In this document: one piece after another, positions 17,449-23,855 of the stretch
Layout: each line of letters begins with the position of its first letter
Position numbering within the stretch: position 1 is the first letter of the stretch
Source: Anaerolineales bacterium UBA5195
GTDB taxonomy: Bacteria; Chloroflexota; Anaerolineae; Anaerolineales; Villigracilaceae
Direction: 5' to 3'
Length of the DNA stretch: 64,000 bases
NCBI GenBank assembly: GCA_002412925.1
Contig: DHVZ01000073.1
Location: forward strand, 28,895-92,894
Made by a program: the position numbers and the translations under genes
Notes under the pieces: generated by a model
Databases searched by the model: none
What the model was told of the DNA's origin: nothing
Seen by the model: the letters and a program-made list of their open reading frames with translations, nothing else

Positions 17449-17787
17449 GAGTTACCATCCTTTTCAGAAATTTAATAGAATACACATTCTCATAAGCTAT
17501 TTTTAGGGCGTATTATCCGGTTTCACCCGAAGAACAACCCTAGCTCTTGCCAGGAAGGACTACAAGGGCGTTTTACTGCCTTTTTTAGCACAGAAAGCAC
17601 GAAGACAGCACTACATCCCCCTGTAGGCCTTCCTGGTTGATTTTTGATTTACCCGGCCAAAATATTCAGTTATCAAGGTTCAAGACAGGTAATTCGTTTC
17701 TCACGTCTCACCCGTTCACCACTGCCCGCCATGTGTCACCATGACGGGCAGAACGTCAAAGGGTCAGATACTCTTATCAGTAGGCAA
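17449..17787 (-). ncRNA. Structured intergenic leader upstream of the integrase
   Basis: No gene found. Arms 17550-17568 and 17617-17636 pair over about 19 positions with few mismatches (CCAGGAAGG / CCTTCCTGG core) across a 48-base loop. A second hairpin at 17722-17751 has stem CTGCCCGcCATG / CATGaCGGGCAG. Could be an untranslated regulatory leader or a recombination-related structure; transcription is not shown. Confidence 0.35.
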
Positions 17788-17910
17788 TCATGCCGTCACC
17801 TTTTGCCGGTCTTTGCGTTCCCTGTAAGCCGCCTGTTTACAGGCTGGAGAGTGATAACGGCTGTGTAGTGCACCTTCGTAAGTTACGCCACAGCGGGCAC
17901 AAACTCGCAT
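17788..17910 (-). CDS. 40-residue zinc-ribbon-like protein
   Basis: Very short gene: starts MRVCARCGVTYEG and continues through HSPACKQAAYRERK. The CxxC near the N-terminus plus a later His and Cys (RYHSPACKQAAYRER) makes a compact zinc-binding module. The CKQAAYRER-type segment is typical of small proteins common in phages and integrative elements. It begins 5 bases after the stop of the upstream membrane-protein gene on the same strand, consistent with an operon. No independent Shine-Dalgarno is obvious. Function unknown; perhaps nucleic-acid or protein binding. Confidence 0.75.
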   Translation of the reverse strand: MRVCARCGVTYEGALHSRYHSPACKQAAYRERKDRQKVTA

Positions 17911-17915
17911 CACAG

Positions 17916-18923
17916 TTACTTGTGGCCGTTCCCGCTGAATCCTGCTAAAGGGGGCGTCACTTGTCCGCCCTCCACCGTAGGAGATTCATCCTGCCAGTTT
18001 AGGTCACTCATCATCACGGGCCTATCAGCTGCAGGCCACGTGACGGGCTCCGGGCGGCTGAAGCGACGGCGGGCAGGCTGGGCGGTTTTCGTTTTCGTCT
18101 CAGCCGCAATATTATCCAGGACATTCCCAGAGCGTGCCGCGGCCAAGGCTTCGGCTACGCTGATAGTGCCGTCTTCAATTTTGCGCATGTAGATTTTGAG
18201 CGCCGCCGATTCAACCTTTTCCTGTGCAAATTGTTCCAGGGTTTTGCGACGCATTTCCATATCCAGGTCATGAGCGTGTTGCCGGTCCCTGATAATTCGC
18301 TCAGACTCGGCCCGGCTTGACGATAGGGCATAGACTGTCAACAAAACGGAGTACAAAACAATCAGGCCGGGGATAATCCTCACTACCCAATACTGCGCCC
18401 AGGCGGGCACGGTGACAAACTCGGACATGAAATCGATGGTCGAGGCCACAATCACGCCGCCGGCAATCCCGGTACCAAAAACGCTGATACCCGCAATACC
18501 CATCATGACCAGCATCGTGCCGGCCTGCCAGATATTGCCAGACTCGCGCAAGTAAAAGAGCCGCTTGCCCAAGGCAAAGGCAAATTCGGTCACAGTCAGA
18601 AATGACAAGCCATAGAGCGCAGCCATTAGGATGTGCGGCCCATCTACGTGAAAGAAAATCGAACCGTCGGCCAGCACCTTGGGGGACATGCCCATGAATA
18701 TACCCAGCATGAGCGTGAACAGACCAGAAACAGCCAGAAAGGCGTACAAGAACCAATACTCACGCAGCTCATGAGCAAAGGTGTTTGGGCCGTAGTTCTT
18801 GCGCCGCTTGCGCGATTTGATCATCTTGTCGGTGAAAGTCTCACGCCCCATAAAGGCAGAGAGTTCACGGTCAAAGGTTGACTCTTCCTCGGGCATTTCG
18901 ATTTGTTGCAGATTTTCAGTCAT
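17916..18923 (-). CDS. Element-encoded membrane protein with cytoplasmic tail
   Basis: A 335-residue protein. The N-terminal about 55 residues are acidic then basic (MIKSRKRRKNYG). Four to five hydrophobic helices lie between about residues 60 and 215, including YAFLAVSGLFTLMLGIFMG and IIPGLIVLYSVLLTVYALSS. A charged helical segment follows (SERIIRDRQHAHDLDMEMRRKTLEQFAQEKV), then a proline-rich tail. Start ATG 18923 has the ribosome site GAAAGGAAAATAACC. It is not recognised. The layout (four helices plus a long cytoplasmic helix) is reminiscent of spread/transfer membrane proteins of integrative plasmids, but that is only an analogy. Confidence 0.8.
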   Translation of the reverse strand: MTENLQQIEMPEEESTFDRELSAFMGRETFTDKMIKSRKRRKNYGPNTFAHELREYWFLYAFLAVSGLFTLMLGIFMGMSPKVLADGSIFFHVDGPHILMAALYGLSFLTVTEFAFALGKRLFYLRESGNIWQAGTMLVMMGIAGISVFGTGIAGGVIVASTIDFMSEFVTVPAWAQYWVVRIIPGLIVLYSVLLTVYALSSSRAESERIIRDRQHAHDLDMEMRRKTLEQFAQEKVESAALKIYMRKIEDGTISVAEALAAARSGNVLDNIAAETKTKTAQPARRRFSRPEPVTWPAADRPVMMSDLNWQDESPTVEGGQVTPPLAGFSGNGHK

Positions 18924-18925
18924 GG

Positions 18926-19165
18926 TTATTTTCCTTTCGTATTGTCTTGAACCCCAATCCAAAGATGACTGGGGAGAATTGAGCGAAATGGCTTGACTGT
19001 GATCACCCCTATTTTCATTTCGGGCTGGTCAAGCATTTTCGGATTTACCAGGCAGATAGTGGGTACACATCCGTACTTATGGCGGTAGTAGTCTGCTGCA
19101 ACAACAACTTTTGCCGTCAGAGTCGTTTTAGGGTCGTTGTCAAACCACATCATGCCAGTATTCAT
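18926..19165 (-). CDS. Small element protein of unknown function
   Basis: A 79-residue protein (MNTGMMWFDNDPKTTLTAKV...). It is predicted globular, without membrane helices, with a central CVPTICLVNPKMLD and a C-terminal ILPSHLWIGVQD. The phrase order (variable sheet, then HLWIGV) suggests a small alpha/beta protein conserved among similar elements, but no known family is recognised. Its start overlaps the stop of the upstream lipoprotein gene by 4 bases and it ends just before the membrane protein gene, placing it firmly in the lipoprotein-79aa-membrane-zinc-protein operon. Confidence 0.75.
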   Translation of the reverse strand: MNTGMMWFDNDPKTTLTAKVVVAADYYRHKYGCVPTICLVNPKMLDQPEMKIGVITVKPFRSILPSHLWIGVQDNTKGK

Positions 19166-19551
19166 TTTGTCGCCTCACAGGTCACATAAGTCGAATTGAT
19201 GTACCCTGTCTGGCCGTCAGCGGTCCGCACGCGTGACCAGGTGCCAGGCTCGAGCATTGCCAGCGCGTTGCCTTCGAGCAGGACCGCAGTCACCGCGCAC
19301 GTGTGCCCGGCACAGGTACGCAAATTGACATGACCATCAGGCAAGCCAGTGTGTACCAGGCAGGCAGGGCCCGGGGTAGGCATAGCCGTTTGTGTGGATG
19401 TAGGCGAGGCCATCGCCGGCGTAGTGACCAATTCGGGCGAGGCTGCCAGGATCCCGGCTTGTGGCTGGACTTGTGTAGTCAGACTGCAAGCCAGCAGTGC
19501 CCAAGAAAGGGCCAGCAAAGAGAGAATGAGAATGTGTTTCGGTTTGTTCAT
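19162..19551 (-). CDS. SH3b-domain lipoprotein
   Basis: A 129-residue lipoprotein. The signal peptide (KHILILSLLALSWALLACS) ends in lipobox LLAC at about residue 22. A Thr/Pro-rich linker follows, then a bacterial SH3 domain (GHVNLRTC, VLLEGNALAMLEPGTWSRVRTADGQTGYINSTYVTC). The SH3b pattern NLR..G..Y is the usual extracellular peptide- or glycan-binding fold. The RTCAGHTCA insert and final Cys suggest disulfides. ATG 19551 has the site AAGGATGGTGAC upstream, a leader shared with the integrase gene. An element-borne surface lipoprotein suggests surface exclusion, host-envelope binding or superinfection immunity, but none is shown. Confidence 0.8.
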   Translation of the reverse strand: MNKPKHILILSLLALSWALLACSLTTQVQPQAGILAASPELVTTPAMASPTSTQTAMPTPGPACLVHTGLPDGHVNLRTCAGHTCAVTAVLLEGNALAMLEPGTWSRVRTADGQTGYINSTYVTCEATK

Positions 19552-19655
19552 GTCACCATCCTTATGGAAATTGGGGGTAAAATTTTCTTGACGGTCGACC
19601 TGCTCGGGTGCTTGACGCTGAATCACAGGGCAGGCCTGGCCTGTCACCATCCTTA

Positions 19656-19679
19656 CCCGCCTCGCGTCAACGAGGCGGG
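19656..19679. repeat. 9-bp perfect hairpin between element genes
   Basis: CCCGCCTCG / CGAGGCGGG around CGTCAA; lies after the 113-residue gene and before the lipoprotein gene. Weak T content, so terminator function is uncertain. Confidence 0.5.
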
Positions 19680-19685
19680 TTCGGT

Positions 19686-20027
19686 TTATGGCTTAGGAGA
19701 ATGCATCCACCCAGGTTTGTGTTCGTCAAGTCTCTTGAGGATTTCAATGACAAGCTCTTGCCGTTCTTCAACAGATGACATCTCGTAAATTTGACTCCAT
19801 GTTAGATCCTCAGCGGGCGGCTCTCCGACCAAGGGGGTTGTCGGGGCATGCGCCAAAATAGCAATGCAAAAATCTAAAACCGGATCATCGTCAGATAACA
19901 ACAATATTTGGTTTTTGAGATACTCCAGGCGGTTGGACACGGCCAGGGCTGGTGTTTTGGTGGTGATGATATCTACCAAAACATTCTCATATTCTTTCCA
20001 GGTTAGGACTTTCGTTTTGACTTGCAT
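19686..20027 (-). CDS. Hypothetical 113-residue element protein
   Basis: A mostly helical soluble protein (MQVKTKVLTWKEYENVLVDI...) with no signal peptide or membrane helix. The C-terminal half has an acidic helix (SSVEERQELVIEILKRLDEH). No family recognised. The ribosome site AAGGAAAATAAT precedes ATG 20027. It is separated from the SWIM-like gene upstream by 46 bases and from the lipoprotein gene downstream by a hairpin, so it may be its own unit. Confidence rests on the clean start signal, operon-like placement and ordinary codon use. Confidence 0.65.
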   Translation of the reverse strand: MQVKTKVLTWKEYENVLVDIITTKTPALAVSNRLEYLKNQILLLSDDDPVLDFCIAILAHAPTTPLVGEPPAEDLTWSQIYEMSSVEERQELVIEILKRLDEHKPGWMHSPKP

Positions 20028-20073
20028 ATTATTTTCCTTTCATCGGTTGGGATAGTTGGCACATGCTCAATTT

Positions 20074-20442
20074 TTACGCATGTGAGCAGGCTGTCTCGAG
20101 TACGTGGCGGCTGTACGGGTCCAGTACCCAGCTGGTGACTTCGTGGTTGGCGCGCCGCTCGGCAATGGCCAGGAGCAGCGACTCAGCCAGCATGTGCTTA
20201 CAGCCGCCGGTGTAGGCGCGTTTGGCCGCATGGCGATATTGCCAGTCTTTGCAACCACAGGTAAAGTAAGTGGGCTGATAAGTGGCCTTTTCGCCTTCGT
20301 AGTAGGACTTCGAGAGCAAGATACCCAAGGCCTTGTTGAGCCGTTCGATTTGCTTGACATTGCCGGCTTTGCGGGCAGATGCACGGGCCTTGTTATAGGC
20401 TGTGAAAATCTCTGAACGGGTGGGGCGGGCTGGGTTTGTCAT
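20074..20442 (-). CDS. SWIM-type zinc-finger protein
   Basis: A 122-residue protein. The N-terminal half is a basic helical region (RSEIFTAYNKARASARKAGNVKQIERLNKALGILL). The C-terminal half contains FTCGCKDWQYRHA followed by CKHMLAESLLLAI, which fits the SWIM zinc finger CxCx(n)CxH. SWIM domains bind nucleic acids or partner proteins. The gene is divergent from the XRE regulator across a 182-base interval rich in GTAAC boxes, so it is a probable target of that regulator. Its role in the element (replication, recombination or regulation) is not known. Confidence 0.8.
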   Translation of the reverse strand: MTNPARPTRSEIFTAYNKARASARKAGNVKQIERLNKALGILLSKSYYEGEKATYQPTYFTCGCKDWQYRHAAKRAYTGGCKHMLAESLLLAIAERRANHEVTSWVLDPYSRHVLETACSHA

Positions 20443-20624
20443 GGTCTTTTGTCCTGTTTTGTTTATCGAGTCAAGGGTTTGGGTGAAACTCCCTGTAGTG
20501 TAACCTTAGTTACTCATCTAACCCAATTGTAACCCTAGTGTGTCAATAAGTCAAGCCTTTTGTGTTACAATAAGGATGTCTAGTTACTCACTCGCAACCA
20601 GTAAGGTTTCAAGGATGGTAAAAT
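20443..20624. promoter_or_regulatory. Divergent control region of the SWIM and XRE genes
   Basis: Contains GTAACCTTAGTTAC (20500-20513, a dyad), GTAACCCTAG (20529), GTTAC at 20564 and GTTAC at 20583. A TACAAT -10-like box lies at 20566-20571 for the XRE gene. GTAAC boxes also occur upstream of the primase and within the repeat field. Confidence 0.5.
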
Positions 20625-20888
20625 ATGGACGTGGTCAACAATCGTTTCAGCGTGTTACTTGCAGAAAAGCGCATACTAGAAAAACGGACTATTCCCATTT
20701 CGGAAATAGCCCGTGATACGGGTATAGCGCGCAAAACTCTATTGGCATGGGCCAACAACGCAGTTACCCGCTTCGATGTGCCTGTGATTGACGCTTTGTG
20801 CAAATACTTCAGAGTCAAGCCAGGTGACTTGTTTGAGTATATTGACGACTCGGCCGCCACTTCTCCGGGTCCCGCTCCAACGCAATAA
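20625..20888 (+). CDS. XRE/Cro-type transcriptional regulator
   Basis: An 87-residue DNA-binding protein. The helix-turn-helix lies at about residues 23-60 (ISEIARDTGIARKTLLAWANN, VPVIDALCKYFRVKPGDLFEYI), typical of the Cro/C1 HTH_26-like group that ends in KPGDLFEY. The rest is a short low-complexity tail. This is the only recognised plus-strand gene of the element. It is divergent from the SWIM gene and followed by a strong terminator, the usual position for a Cro/CI-like switch gene. Ribosome site AAGGATGG. The GTAAC dyads around its promoter are candidate operators. Confidence 0.88.
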   Translation: MDVVNNRFSVLLAEKRILEKRTIPISEIARDTGIARKTLLAWANNAVTRFDVPVIDALCKYFRVKPGDLFEYIDDSAATSPGPAPTQ

Positions 20889-20947
20889 TCCCCATCCCCT
20901 TTGAGCGTGCCAGCAACCCCGCCCCGGTTGGGTTGTTGCGTACCTTG

Positions 20948-20980
20948 CCCGCCTTGAATAATCAAGGCGGGCCTTTTCTT
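20948..20980 (+). terminator. Terminator after the XRE gene
   Basis: Perfect 10-bp stem CCCGCCTTGA / TCAAGGCGGG, loop ATAA, followed by CCTTTTCTTTG. Confidence 0.85.
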
Positions 20981-21280
20981 TGCCTTGGCTTGATCATCAT
21001 CAGCGTAAGCCGGTCGACCGTTTCCACAGAAACGGGAATAGACTCTCACCGACTTTTCCCCCAGGGCAATGGGCTGGAATGAAAACCTTGCGAGAGTCTA
21101 TTTTGACCAGCTCACCCACCGGTGGCCAGGATCCTGGATATCGACTCTCACAGCCTTTTCAATCAGCGCGCCGGCGCAAGATGACCTACCGTTTCCACAG
21201 AAACGGGGAATAGACTCTCACCCACTTTCCCCCCCAGGACGGCAGGCTGGCAAGACTTTCGGGCAAAAAATTGGCCGGAT

Positions 21281-21317
21281 AAATAGAACATTTATTGCAG
21301 CAACAAATGTTCTATTT
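21281..21317. repeat. AT-rich 13-bp inverted repeat in the repeat field
   Basis: AAATAGAACATTT / AAATGTTCTATTT around an 11-nt loop with its own TTGC/GCAA pairing. Could be a terminator or an unwinding/cruciform element. Confidence 0.7.
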
Positions 21318-21576
21318 TTGTCCAGAAATAAAAACTCGCAGGCAAACGGGCAAGGCGGCGGGCCTGGGCGAAAACCTTGCGAGAGTCTATTTTGACCATC
21401 CCCGGCGGCGACACCAGGCAGCGGGGAAACCCGCCCCGGCTTTGGGTCGCCGTAGACTCTCACGACCTTTCCCCCCAGGGCGGCGACACCAGCCCGTGGC
21501 GCGCTGGCCGGGATAGACTCTCACAACCTTTTCTCCGCCAGGGCCGGCAGGTGATCGCTCCCATGTCTAAAAATGG

Positions 21577-21608
21577 TTCCCTCGAGGGAAAACATGTTAC
21601 CGGTAACA
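21577..21608. promoter_or_regulatory. Two adjacent perfect 14-bp palindromes
   Basis: TTCCCTCGAGGGAA (21577-21590) and TGTTACCGGTAACA (21595-21608), four bases apart. The second has the GTAAC box seen near the XRE and primase promoters. Confidence 0.6.
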
Positions 21609-21775
21609 CGATTTTCCCCACCAAACACAAATCCACAGGTAAACGGGCAAGGCGGCGGGCCTGTGCGAAAACCTTGCGAGAGTCTATTTTGACCTGGTCA
21701 CCCACCGGTGACCAGGATCCTGGATATCGACTCTCACAGCCTTTTCAATCAGCACACCTGGGTGTGGCGAGCTGC

Positions 21776-22099
21776 TCAGGACTCTTTTCCACCCTTCGCA
21801 ATTCGCCTTTGCCTGACCAAAGATTCCAGCTGCTGCCCAGAAAGTTTATAGGGTCGTTTAGCCCCACAGTGACTGCATAACACATTCCCGTCCGCAATTC
21901 TGGCCGCCACAAGCTGATGCACATCAGCTTGTGGCGGCCAGTCCTTATGTGGCACAGCCCAACGCAAGACATTTAGATAGTCAATCCCTTCTTCATTAGA
22001 CTCAACAAACCCCAACACGAATTTACACACCTTGCAAAGAAACGGCTTAGGTACACACTCGCTCAACTGCACCTCCTTGTACTGCCAAATGCCAGGCAC
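21776..22099 (-). CDS. Small two-CxxC protein embedded in the repeat field
   Basis: A 107-residue protein starting at GTG 22099 (MPGIWQYKEVQLSECVPKP...). Two cysteine pairs, FLCKVCKFV and VLCSHCGAKRPY, suggest a zinc-binding fold. The C-terminal helix KLSGQQLESLVRQRR is basic. No family recognised. The start lacks a good ribosome site, so the N-terminus is uncertain. A 40-bp near-perfect palindrome (21901-21940) lies within the coding sequence and encodes PPQADVHQLVAA. The gene sits inside the putative origin and runs in the same direction as most element genes. Confidence 0.55.
   Translation of the reverse strand: MPGIWQYKEVQLSECVPKPFLCKVCKFVLGFVESNEEGIDYLNVLRWAVPHKDWPPQADVHQLVAARIADGNVLCSHCGAKRPYKLSGQQLESLVRQRRIAKGGKES
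21901..21940. repeat. 40-bp palindrome inside a coding sequence
   Basis: 19-bp arms starting TGGCCGCCACAAGC at 21901 and ending GTGGCGGCCA at 21940, with only CA between them; perfect pairing. Confidence 0.85.
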
Positions 22100-22640
22100 T
22101 CATCTTTGACAGTTGCGAGGATTGTATAACCGTTTTTCTTGAGGAGCAAGCCATAGGTTGAGAGTCTATTGGAACAGCTCACCTACCAGGTGGTCAGGAT
22201 CCTGAATGTCGACTCTCGCAGCCTTTTCAATCGGCGCGCCGGCGCAAGATGACCTACCGTTTCCACAGAAACGGGTAATAGACTCTCACCCACTTTTCAA
22301 CCGCGGCCAGCCAAAAGCGGTCAAATCTCATGGTCAAAATAGCTTTTTTTCTGGGGAAAAATGTATTGACCAGATTCTCCACATTGGGAATGTTTTTCGC
22401 GCGGATGACCATGCGCGTTCTACATTTCCAAATCTCAAAACTTTTTCAGGGGGCGTATCCCTTAAGTGGAGTTGATAGTAAAACTCTGACCAGGAACCGA
22501 CTCTCACGCACTTCCCCACCAGGTCCCGGCACGCTGGCCAGGCCTGCCCGGTCGCTCATCCCCAGCAGAATAAGAATATCTCCGCTTCGATCGGGGACTC
22601 TTGTACGCAAATGATACCTGTACGTTCTACAATCCAAACT

Positions 22641-23666
22641 CTAAACTTTTTTCTTGGGGGCATTCAGTTTCTGCCCCAGAAAGTCAAACAAGTATCCTGC
22701 CTGTAACATTCGGTTTGCATCCCACTTCACCCCATCAAGTTGGGGGCTTTGCAACAAGGACATGGCAGCCGGTCCGCTCAGGGCCGAGAGCGCACGTGCT
22801 CTTTCAGGATCATCCAACCAGGTCAGCACGTGCCGATATCGGGCAAAGAGCGCGCGCAAGACTTCCGGGCGCCCGCCCCCCTCGCTGCCTATCGACACCA
22901 CCGAGACACCAGATAATTGACACTGCCAGATTGAAAGCGCGTTCAGTTCCCCCTCGACCAGGCAAAGGGTCAAATTAGACTCGAGGGCATAGGCCAGGCC
23001 ATACAAAACAAAAACACTTCCGGGCCGGGCAGTGTAACGCAGACCTGCAGGATCCTCGCCAATAAAGCGGTACTTGACGGCCGTCACCACATCCGCCCCA
23101 CCCTCAGTATCCCACCAAGGCAAAGAGATTGCCAGGCGTCGCCGTTTGACCTTCGGGTCATAGATATGAGCAGCTCCAATGTTATGCGCGTGCCAGGTCT
23201 CAGGCAGCAATCCACGCCGGGTAAGATATTCGCGCGCCGGCTGCCCATCGGCATGACAGAGCAGCCTGTCAGAGTTGATCCCCACATCCCGCCAGGTCTC
23301 ACGCTGCCAGGTGGAATCAGGTAGTGTTATGGCTGGCTTGTGGACCGGCATGGGAGCGGGAACAGCGCTCGAGCCATACCGTAATTCCCCTCCCAGAGTT
23401 TGCAAGGCAGTCTTGAAGTCGACTCCGTCGCGAGCCTGTACAAAGGCAATCACATCACTTCCGTGCTGGTTGCACTCGTTGCGAGTAAAACACTTGAAGT
23501 GCTGTATGCCGTCTTTTCCCACAAAGACAGTAAAGGCCGTGGGGTTATCACCTTGGTGTAACGGGCAGGCGCTTTGCCACACTCGGCCAGCTTTGTGGAA
23601 TTGTGCCCCGGCTCTTTCTGCCAGGGTAATTAGATTCGTGGTTTGTTTGATGGTTTGAGCGTCCAT
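22641..23666 (-). CDS. CHC2 zinc-finger and Toprim DNA primase-like protein
   Basis: A 341-residue primase of mobile-element type. The N-terminal zinc-binding domain shows CPLHQGDNPTAFTV followed by FKCF..C..HGSDVIAFV (CHC2 class). The Toprim region has LCLVEGELNALSIWQ with the catalytic glutamate. The full-length bacterial DnaG helicase-binding domain is absent, so the protein is shorter than DnaG, as in plasmid and satellite primases. It would prime replication of the excised element. It lies downstream of the DUF3987 helicase-like gene on the same strand, next to the repeat field, a standard primase-helicase-origin grouping. Confidence 0.9.
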   Translation of the reverse strand: MDAQTIKQTTNLITLAERAGAQFHKAGRVWQSACPLHQGDNPTAFTVFVGKDGIQHFKCFTRNECNQHGSDVIAFVQARDGVDFKTALQTLGGELRYGSSAVPAPMPVHKPAITLPDSTWQRETWRDVGINSDRLLCHADGQPAREYLTRRGLLPETWHAHNIGAAHIYDPKVKRRRLAISLPWWDTEGGADVVTAVKYRFIGEDPAGLRYTARPGSVFVLYGLAYALESNLTLCLVEGELNALSIWQCQLSGVSVVSIGSEGGGRPEVLRALFARYRHVLTWLDDPERARALSALSGPAAMSLLQSPQLDGVKWDANRMLQAGYLFDFLGQKLNAPKKKV

Positions 23667-23855
23667 ATCTCAAATTCCGTTACGATTATGGTGTAACATC
23701 TGGCCTTTTAACATGACCAGACGTAACACCTTGAGAAGTGCCGGCATGCAATTCAGACCGTAACACTTCGATGGCATCATGTTAGATTGTCTGACAAAAA
23801 ACCCGTAACACGTAACATGTAGCAATCCTGCTACGGGTTTATATCCTCTCTTTTT
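23667..23855 (-). promoter_or_regulatory. Primase upstream region with six GTAAC boxes
   Basis: GTAAC or GTTAC at 23679, 23693, 23723, 23760, 23805 and 23812, several extended to CGTAACAC. Bases 23796-23840 form the terminator of the gene upstream. Confidence 0.5.
23796..23840 (-). terminator. Terminator of the DUF3987 gene
   Basis: On the transcribed strand AAACCCGTAgCA pairs with TGtTACGGGTTT, with inner GTAGCA/TGCTAC pairing, and ends TTTTTT. Confidence 0.75.

Larger units (their letters stand above)
21018..22507. repeat. Iteron-like repeat field, putative replication origin
   Basis: Thirteen copies of GACTCTC(A/G)C or its complement: plus at 21041, 21143, 21213, 21455, 21516, 21729, 22211, 22281 and 22499; minus at 21090, 21379, 21676 and 22158 (last degenerate). 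Three copies of the hairpin CCGTTTCCACAGAAACGG at 21018, 21189 and 22257. A 137-bp composite repeat is at 21092-21228 and 22160-22296, with a partial third at 21678-21752. A 57-bp repeat is at 21341-21397 and 21638-21694 (two mismatches). The field lies next to the primase and helicase genes; one small gene is embedded. Confidence 0.85.

Noticed and set aside
19552..19685. Extra small gene between the lipoprotein and the 113-residue gene
   Set aside because: Only a repeated ribosome-site-like sequence (AAGGATGGTGAC) and a hairpin were found.
21281..21317. SOS box (AGAACATTT...AAATGTTCT)
   Set aside because: Half-sites are separated far beyond the 4-bp spacing of a LexA operator.
21018..22507. 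CRISPR array
   Set aside because: Repeats occur in both orientations, with irregular spacing and internal duplications; no cas genes.
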